A stretch of 6,766 nt of DNA from Desulfocapsa sp. GTDB taxonomy: Bacteria; Desulfobacterota; Desulfobulbia; Desulfobulbales; Desulfocapsaceae. The notes below the pieces were generated by a model. The model saw only the letters and a list, made by a program, of their open reading frames with translations. It was not told where the DNA came from and did no database searches. The stretch lies in the NCBI GenBank assembly GCA_029935135.1, contig JAOZKX010000116.1, forward strand, positions 1 through 6,766, written 5' to 3'. Of this stretch, positions 1 to 4,207 are shown piece by piece (within the stretch, counting starts at the first letter, position 1; each line of letters begins with the position of its first letter). A program made the translations under genes and the position numbers.

Positions 1-1
1 G

Positions 2-778
2 GGTGCGACTGTTGTTCCGGTTAAAGATGGCTCCAGAACCTTAAAAGACGCTATCAATGAAGCCTTTCGTGACTGGGTGACAAATGTTGATGATACCCAT
101 TATGTATTGGGCACTGCCTGCGGGCCTGCTCCATTTCCTGAAATGGTTACCTGGTTTCAATCCATTATAGGGATAGAGGCATTTGATCAGATACAAAAAT
201 ACCACCACAAGCTGCCAGCCAGAATCTATGCCTGCGTCGGTGGCGGCTCAAATGCCATGGGTATTTTCAAGCGATTTCTTGGTGAAAAAGAAGTGGAACT
301 TGTTGGAGTTGAGGCCGGTGGACACGGTGCAGACAGTGGTGCCCATGCCATCAGACTTTCAAGTCCAGATGCCTCTGCAGGAGTTGCTCAGGGGTACAAA
401 ACAATGTTTCTCCAAGATGATGACGGACAGATGAAACACACCCATTCAGTCGCAGCAGGGCTGGATTATGTTGGTGTCTCACCAATCCTTACCGATTTAT
501 GGGAAAACAAACAGGTTCGATTTGAATCGGCTACCGACGATGAGGTTATGCAGGCTCTTGACCTTACGATGAAAAAAGAGGGCATAATCCCTGCCCTTGA
601 ATCTGCCCATGCCTTTGCAGGCGCTTTTCGAGAAGTGGGCAACCTCTCTCCTGATGATGCCATAATTATCAATCAATCCGGTAGGGGGGATAAGGATATC
701 TTCACCATCGCCCATGCCTTTGAAGATCCTTCCTGGAAAGATTTTATCATTGAACGCGGAAAAGAGTACAGTAAATAA
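2..778 (+). CDS. trpB: Tryptophan synthase beta chain, 5' end outside the window
   Basis: This is the C-terminal 258 residues of TrpB, the PLP enzyme that joins indole to L-serine to form tryptophan in the cytoplasm. The reading frame is open from base 2 and enters the window in the conserved segment ending SRTLKDAINEAFRDW, so the real start lies upstream. The GTG at 77 is an internal valine, not a start. The family is usually about 400 residues, so roughly the last two-thirds is present. Visible motifs are CVGGGSNAMG, the PLP phosphate-binding loop (around bases 230-260), GIIPALESAHA with the conserved Glu near base 600, and NQSGRGDKDIF, whose Ser contacts the pyridine nitrogen. The catalytic lysine is upstream of the window. 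This is the TrpB1 type, which works with TrpA, and trpA follows 13 bases later. An unusual point is GPAPFP where enterobacterial TrpB has GPHPYP. The assignment is secure. Confidence 0.97.
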   Translation, partial: GATVVPVKDGSRTLKDAINEAFRDWVTNVDDTHYVLGTACGPAPFPEMVTWFQSIIGIEAFDQIQKYHHKLPARIYACVGGGSNAMGIFKRFLGEKEVELVGVEAGGHGADSGAHAIRLSSPDASAGVAQGYKTMFLQDDDGQMKHTHSVAAGLDYVGVSPILTDLWENKQVRFESATDDEVMQALDLTMKKEGIIPALESAHAFAGAFREVGNLSPDDAIIINQSGRGDKDIFTIAHAFEDPSWKDFIIERGKEYSK

Positions 779-780
779 AA

Positions 781-791
781 TGAGGACAGAC
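781..791 (+). promoter_or_regulatory. trpA ribosome binding site that decides the start
   Basis: TGAGGA at 781-786 contains GAGG (782-785), six bases before the ATG at 792. The ATG at 780 overlaps this site and has only a weak purine run before it, and the ATG at 714 lies deep inside trpB. The site therefore favours 792 as the trpA start. It begins only two bases after the trpB stop, so ribosomes ending trpB could reinitiate here. Confidence 0.7.
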
Positions 792-1556
792 ATGCAGTTA
801 GAGCAGCAATTGCGCAACAGATTAGAAACAAAAGATATCTTACTGATGACCCATATTGTTCTTGGCTACCCATCTTTTGAGGTGAACCGCGAGGTGATCA
901 AGCAGATGGTTGAAAATGGTGTGGACTGCATTGAAATGCAGATTCCATTTTCCGAACCCATGGCCGATGGCCCGGTGATATTAAAAGCCAACCAGGACGC
1001 CCTGGCCACTGGAATTAAGGTTAAGGACTGTCTTGCCTTTGGAGCCGAAATGGCTGCCGAATATGACATCCCTTTTCTCTATATGACCTATTACAACATC
1101 ATCTTTAAATACGGGGAAGAGGCCTTTTTCAAAAAAGCCGCAAGCGACGGTATCACAGGTGTTATTGTACCGGATCTGCCACCGGAGATGGGTAAATCAT
1201 TTCTCCAGCTTGCAGACGAGAATCATATCGCCCCTATTCTGATTTACACCCCGACCTCTACTGATGAACGGATGGAAGAACTTGCTGAATATGGCAGAGG
1301 CTTTATCTATTGTGTAGCAAGGCGAGGTGTCACCGGAAAAAAATCAGAATTTGGTGAGGATTTTTATTCCTACCTAAAACGATGTAAAACAGCCACTGCC
1401 CTGCCCCTGGCCGTCGGATTCGGTATTCAAGATAAAGAGGATATCAAGGCCTTAAAGGGAAAGGCAGACATTGCAGTTATCGGTTCCCGGACAATCCAAC
1501 TCGTTGAGTCTGATGGAGCAAAGGCTGTGGGTCCTTTTATAGCTGGACTACGGTGA
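792..1556 (+). CDS. trpA: Tryptophan synthase alpha chain
   Basis: TrpA cleaves indole-3-glycerol phosphate to indole and glyceraldehyde 3-phosphate and passes indole through a tunnel to TrpB. The 254-residue product is a little short of the usual 260-270 and complete. It shows the TIM-barrel signatures in order: LGYPSFE (about 24-30), CIEMQIPFSEPMADGP (46-61), YYNIIFKYGEEAF, VPDLPPE, TPTSTDERM, FIYCVARRGVTG (loop 6) and the phosphate-binding VGFGI. The two catalytic acids are present, Glu48 and Asp59 here, matching Glu49 and Asp60 of the Salmonella enzyme. The loop-2 Asp of the usual PFSDPLADGP is Glu here. The start at 792 is chosen on its ribosome binding site; 780 would add four residues (MRTD). 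The gene is probably co-transcribed with trpB and is the last gene of the unit in this window. Confidence 0.97.
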   Translation: MQLEQQLRNRLETKDILLMTHIVLGYPSFEVNREVIKQMVENGVDCIEMQIPFSEPMADGPVILKANQDALATGIKVKDCLAFGAEMAAEYDIPFLYMTYYNIIFKYGEEAFFKKAASDGITGVIVPDLPPEMGKSFLQLADENHIAPILIYTPTSTDERMEELAEYGRGFIYCVARRGVTGKKSEFGEDFYSYLKRCKTATALPLAVGFGIQDKEDIKALKGKADIAVIGSRTIQLVESDGAKAVGPFIAGLR

Positions 1557-1569
1557 CAAACAAGGTCAA

Positions 1570-1589
1570 ACATTTACCCAGTTAAATGT
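1570..1589 (+). terminator. Weak candidate terminator hairpin after trpA
   Basis: ACATTTA (1570-1576) and TAAATGT (1583-1589) form a perfect 7-base-pair stem around a six-base loop, 14 bases after the trpA stop, followed by the T-rich stretch CATTTTGATAATTT. The stem is AT-rich and the T run is interrupted, so it would be a weak intrinsic terminator. The position right after the last trp gene is its main support. Confidence 0.3.
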
Positions 1590-1605
1590 CATTTTGATAA
1601 TTTAT

Positions 1606-1634
1606 TTACCTGATTACCATCAAAACTCAGGTAA
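1606..1634. repeat. Perfect 8-bp inverted repeat between trpA and the phosphoesterase gene
   Basis: TTACCTGA (1606-1613) and TCAGGTAA (1627-1634) are exact reverse complements separated by 13 bases. No T tract follows on the + strand. It may be a second hairpin ending the trp transcript or an operator half-site pair for the downstream gene. The sequence alone does not decide between these. Confidence 0.4.
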
Positions 1635-1712
1635 CTGCTAAGTTGAACTGTAGGAGCACCCAAGGGGCAGACTACTACTCAATCCGAGAGAATCCAGAAA
1701 ATAAAAACTGCA

Positions 1713-1784
1713 ATGAATGAATACGACACTGATAGAGCAAAAGAGGAGAGTAATATTCTGGCTCAAAATATACTCAGTAGTTGA
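1713..1784 (+). CDS. Possible 23-codon small ORF upstream of the phosphoesterase gene
   Basis: An ATG at 1713 opens a 23-residue frame starting MNEYDTDRAKEE, charged and hydrophilic, ending at TGA 1782-1784, 28 bases before the next gene. The same frame stays open upstream back to about base 1647, with no clear start codon and a predicted composition that is also hydrophilic (GAPKGQTTTQSERIQ). There is no convincing ribosome binding site before 1713. It could be a leader peptide, the remnant of a lost gene, or chance. I do not recognise it. Confidence 0.15.
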   Translation: MNEYDTDRAKEESNILAQNILSS

Positions 1785-1799
1785 ATTCGACTCTGCAGC

Positions 1800-1806
1800 A
1801 GAGGAA
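1800..1806 (+). promoter_or_regulatory. Ribosome binding site of the phosphoesterase gene
   Basis: AGAGGAA at 1800-1806 has its GAGG core (1801-1804) eight bases before the ATG at 1813, so it fixes that start. Part of the core also pairs with CTCTG at 1791-1795, so the site may be partly hidden in a small hairpin. Confidence 0.7.
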
Positions 1807-1812
1807 TAGTAC

Positions 1813-3117
1813 ATGGCAAACAACCTGACTAGACGATACTTCCTAAAAAATGGTTCACTCGCGGCTCTATCTATACCGCTTAACTTGGCAATAGCCCATG
1901 CCGCGACGGGGGTTGGGAATATACCCATTATTCCACAAATATATTCAACACTGCTGCTGGGGAAAAGTCCACCTGCCAATAAACGAAACAAGCTGATCTT
2001 CATCAGTGATATCCATATGAATGTGGATGCCAATTACTCTTGGATTGTGGAACACGCTCCTTACCTTGGAGAATTCCTCAACAGCATTAATGCCCGGGAT
2101 GACATAAGTGAGTTGGTAATACTGGGGGATCTTGTGGATAACTGGGTCAGACCCATTGAAGATGCCCCCCAATCTTTCTCCGATGTCCTGACATCCAGCA
2201 CTAATACCAAAGAAATTGTCCCTGCTCTGCAAGCCGTCTGTGCCAATCCTGACATCAAAGTTACTTATGTGGTTGGCAATCACGATATGCTTTCGTTTGA
2301 AACCGACAACAGAAATATCTTAACCAGCACCTTCCCCGGTATGGAAATCATCTCTGACTCTCCCGGTCTGGGTGCTTATAGCAAAGATAATGTCATCTGG
2401 GCTGAACACGGTCACCGCTATTGTCTCTTTAATGCCCCCGATACCTGGAGTCGTGCTGATGGACACCTGCCTCTTGGTTACTTTATCTCCAGGCTGGCAG
2501 CCTCCCATTCCAGCAGAACCGGAGTAGTGACCACAACACCTGAACTATTGAATGAATATGTAGAAACACATCTGGGACTGAATAATGGATTTTTTGATGA
2601 TCTCCTGATCCTTGGCATTTTCAATGCTATTGCCCTGTGGAATGAAAACGATCCGCTCGTCGACAAATTCATTATGGCAGGCAAGGATGGCTATACCCCT
2701 GATCCTTTAATAGAAGCTGTTGCAGTTACCTATGACTCTATTTTCAGCAACTGGCCCCTTCGCCAGAACCGCGTTCCTGCTATGGAAGCAGTTTTAAACG
2801 ATGTGGGCTATCTCGGCAGTGCAGCCAACCACCTGTTTGAGATGCCTCTACACTGGACCGGTAAGTATCCCTTTACTCCTCGAATCGTCCTCTTTGGCCA
2901 CACCCACCAGGCGGAATTCCTTTACCAGTCTGGTACGGACGAGGATACTATTTATGTCAACACTGGTACCTGGATTGATAAAAGCGAGGATATGACCTGG
3001 GTGGAAATTGAAATAAACGATATCCCGGATAACAAGAAGTCGTATGGGGTATCTCTCTGGTGCTATGGGGAGACATCTCCACGACAATCTGCTTCCATAA
3101 CTGCATCCGTTGTTTAA
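1813..3117 (+). CDS. Tat-exported calcineurin-like metallophosphoesterase
   Basis: This 434-residue protein is a dinuclear-metal phosphoesterase of unknown substrate. The N-terminus has a twin-arginine signal, TRRYFLK at residues 6-12, a hydrophobic stretch, and a likely cut after AHA (residue 30), so it should be exported folded to the periplasm. The metal-binding motifs appear in family order: SDIH (65-68), GDLVD (105-109), GNHD (155-158), EHGH (198-201) and GHTH (362-365), followed by YVNTGTW (381-387). GNHD, GHTH and NTGTW recall the LpxH-like branch of the superfamily, but LpxH itself is about 240 residues and cytoplasmic, so this is unlikely to be the lipid A enzyme. The residues between about 205 and 350 look like an insert and I cannot assign them. 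A possible lipid or nucleotide phosphodiester substrate is only a guess. The budA-like gene follows after 71 bases and may share its transcript. Confidence 0.93.
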   Translation: MANNLTRRYFLKNGSLAALSIPLNLAIAHAATGVGNIPIIPQIYSTLLLGKSPPANKRNKLIFISDIHMNVDANYSWIVEHAPYLGEFLNSINARDDISELVILGDLVDNWVRPIEDAPQSFSDVLTSSTNTKEIVPALQAVCANPDIKVTYVVGNHDMLSFETDNRNILTSTFPGMEIISDSPGLGAYSKDNVIWAEHGHRYCLFNAPDTWSRADGHLPLGYFISRLAASHSSRTGVVTTTPELLNEYVETHLGLNNGFFDDLLILGIFNAIALWNENDPLVDKFIMAGKDGYTPDPLIEAVAVTYDSIFSNWPLRQNRVPAMEAVLNDVGYLGSAANHLFEMPLHWTGKYPFTPRIVLFGHTHQAEFLYQSGTDEDTIYVNTGTWIDKSEDMTWVEIEINDIPDNKKSYGVSLWCYGETSPRQSASITASVV

Positions 3118-3142
3118 ATAATTCCGTTACATCTGATTCAAC

Positions 3143-3192
3143 GAGGACTAATCTGAATGGTGCCAACTGTAAAACGGCAAAAACAAATATGA
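3143..3192 (+). CDS. Candidate 11-codon leader ORF coupled to budA
   Basis: GAGG at 3143-3146 lies ten bases before an ATG at 3157, which opens the frame MVPTVKRQKQI and stops at TGA 3190-3192. That stop overlaps the decarboxylase ATG (3189-3191) in the form ATGA, the classic arrangement for translational coupling. The decarboxylase start has no ribosome binding site of its own, so ribosomes finishing this ORF may restart there. The peptide is basic and has no recognisable function. The interval given includes the ribosome binding site; the ORF itself is 3157-3192. A CTG start at 3153 in the decarboxylase frame, six bases after GAGG, is an alternative use of the same site. Confidence 0.35.
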
Positions 3193-3923
3193 AGAAACTG
3201 ACACCCGTATCCCGCAACATGCTATACCAGGTTGGCACCATCCGTTCCCTGTTAAACGGCATCTACGAAGGCGATATGTGCTTTGAAGAGTTAGCGCATT
3301 ATGGTGATTTTGGTCTGGGAACCTTTGATGCTGTTAATGGTGAAATGGTCGCCCTGGACGGCTGCTTCTATCGTATAGATTCCGGCGGCAATGCCCATGC
3401 TGCAGATCCAAACATGAAAACGCCCTTTGCTGTTATTACGCATTTCAAACAGGAACAATCATATCACTTAGAACAATTTAACGACTTAGACTCTCTGCAG
3501 AAAGAGATCGCATCACACTTTGAATCCAGCAATATCATCTATGCACTCCACCTGAGAGGCAACTTTACAAGTGTTAATCTTCGCTCAGAACACCCTCAAC
3601 CAGAAGGCCACATCCCCCTGAGAGAAACTATTGCTGGAGTACAGACAACATTCAACTTTGATCAGATTGAAGGAAACATGGTCGGATTCTGGTTTCCTGA
3701 ATATATGCAGGCCATAAACCTTCCCGAATTTCATTTCCACTTTCTCGATCTCTCCCGTAAACTAGGTGGGCATATGTTCGAGATGGAACTTCAGCAGGGG
3801 ATTCTTGAAATAGTACCGCTGTTTGATTTTGGAATGCACTTGATTCACACACCGCTGTTTGAACAGATAAATCTCAATAACAGTGACGAAACTGCCGCCA
3901 AAAAGATCGAAAGAAAACCTTAA
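3189..3923 (+). CDS. budA: Alpha-acetolactate decarboxylase
   Basis: The 244-residue product matches acetolactate decarboxylase (BudA/AlsD), the zinc enzyme that turns 2-acetolactate into (R)-acetoin in the 2,3-butanediol pathway or when excess acetolactate is drained. Family signatures are LYQVGTIRSLLNGIYEGDM (12-30), GDFGLGTF (39-46), GEMVALDG (51-58), KTPFAVIT, the zinc-ligand segment FHFHFL with His182 and His184, and GGHMF with His195. Glu52 and Arg132 align with active-site residues of the Brevibacillus enzyme as I recall it. The length is normal and there is no signal peptide, so it should be cytoplasmic. The ATG at 3189 is chosen because the conserved family sequence begins shortly after it; the open frame back to 3060 overlaps the phosphoesterase gene. 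No acetolactate synthase is visible nearby, so the substrate must come from an enzyme encoded elsewhere. Confidence 0.95.
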   Translation: MKKLTPVSRNMLYQVGTIRSLLNGIYEGDMCFEELAHYGDFGLGTFDAVNGEMVALDGCFYRIDSGGNAHAADPNMKTPFAVITHFKQEQSYHLEQFNDLDSLQKEIASHFESSNIIYALHLRGNFTSVNLRSEHPQPEGHIPLRETIAGVQTTFNFDQIEGNMVGFWFPEYMQAINLPEFHFHFLDLSRKLGGHMFEMELQQGILEIVPLFDFGMHLIHTPLFEQINLNNSDETAAKKIERKP

Positions 3924-3932
3924 TAGGTGGCA

Positions 3933-3947
3933 GTAGCATTTTGCTAC
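3933..3947 (+). terminator. Weak hairpin just after budA
   Basis: GTAGC (3933-3937) and GCTAC (3943-3947) form a perfect five-base-pair stem with the loop ATTTT, ten bases after the budA stop. No T run follows (CCATCCC comes next), so it is a poor match for an intrinsic terminator. It is listed because of its position. Confidence 0.25.
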
Positions 3948-3996
3948 CCATCCCATATTCATAGAGGCCGTGATAATACAAGATAGTTTCCACATT

Positions 3997-4041
3997 ACTC
4001 CTCCAATTCTTTTACTTTTCCCACTCCTTCAATCCTATTAC
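3997..4041. repeat. Imperfect 19-bp direct repeat upstream of the surface-protein gene
   Basis: Positions 3997-4015 and 4023-4041 match at 16 of 19 bases by hand count (both begin ACTCCT and end TTAC, with CAAT in the middle). The starts are 26 bases apart, about two and a half helical turns. Both lie upstream of the candidate promoter, where an activator could bind. Low sequence complexity weakens the case. Confidence 0.35.
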
Positions 4042-4078
4042 CTTATCAAAATATCAATTAACTTTACACGAGTCTTAA

Positions 4079-4118
4079 TTTTGTTATTGACAAAACCACC
4101 TTTTTCAATAATTATTAT
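4079..4118 (+). promoter_or_regulatory. Candidate sigma70-type promoter with overlapping dyad
   Basis: TTGACA at 4087-4092 is a perfect -35 hexamer. No ideal -10 lies at 17 bases: AATTAT (4110-4115) matches four of six there, while TATTAT (4113-4118) matches five but at a spacing of 20. The -35 lies inside the perfect inverted repeat TTTTGT (4079-4084) / ACAAAA (4090-4095), which could serve as a repressor site. It would give an untranslated leader of about 80 bases for the surface-protein gene. Confidence 0.35.
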
Positions 4119-4197
4119 TACTCAATTTTATGTTAGCAGCACTCAGTTGTTTATATACCAGGAAAAAAGCATTGCTGGTTACCCTAATAATATAAAA

Positions 4198-4203
4198 AAG
4201 GTG
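4198..4203 (+). promoter_or_regulatory. Ribosome binding site of the surface-protein gene
   Basis: AAGGTG at 4198-4203, with AAGG as the core, lies six bases before the ATG at 4208. An in-frame TAA at 4193-4195 closes the frame upstream, and the next in-frame ATG is hundreds of codons away, so 4208 is the only reasonable start. Confidence 0.7.
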
Positions 4204-4207
4204 TTCT

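Larger units (their letters stand above)
3924..4207. other. AT-rich, pyrimidine-rich intergenic spacer without a supported gene
   Basis: This 284-base spacer between budA and the surface-protein gene is much richer in A and T than its flanks, with a T/C-rich + strand from about 3987 to 4050. A 95-codon frame crosses it, but its start has no ribosome binding site and the predicted residues simply mirror the base composition. The spacer holds the small hairpin at 3933, an imperfect direct repeat (3997-4041), a promoter-like TTGACA (4087-4092) within a dyad, and the ribosome binding site of the next gene. I see no riboswitch or small RNA that I can name. Confidence 0.6.

Noticed and set aside
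714..791. Earlier in-frame starts for trpA at 714 and 780
   Set aside because: 714 lies inside trpB and would add a tail unlike any TrpA; 780 sits on the ribosome binding site that serves 792.
1638..2033. Minus-strand frame opposite the phosphoesterase start
   Set aside because: It is antisense to a clear Tat signal and metal-binding motif and has no recognisable domain.
3060..3188. N-terminal extension of the decarboxylase back to 3060
   Set aside because: It overlaps the end of the phosphoesterase gene in another frame, and family similarity begins only after the ATG at 3189.
4119..4207. Possible riboswitch in the surface-protein leader
   Set aside because: Only a short ACCAG/CTGGT pairing with a 13-base loop is seen; no conserved core of a known riboswitch is recognisable.
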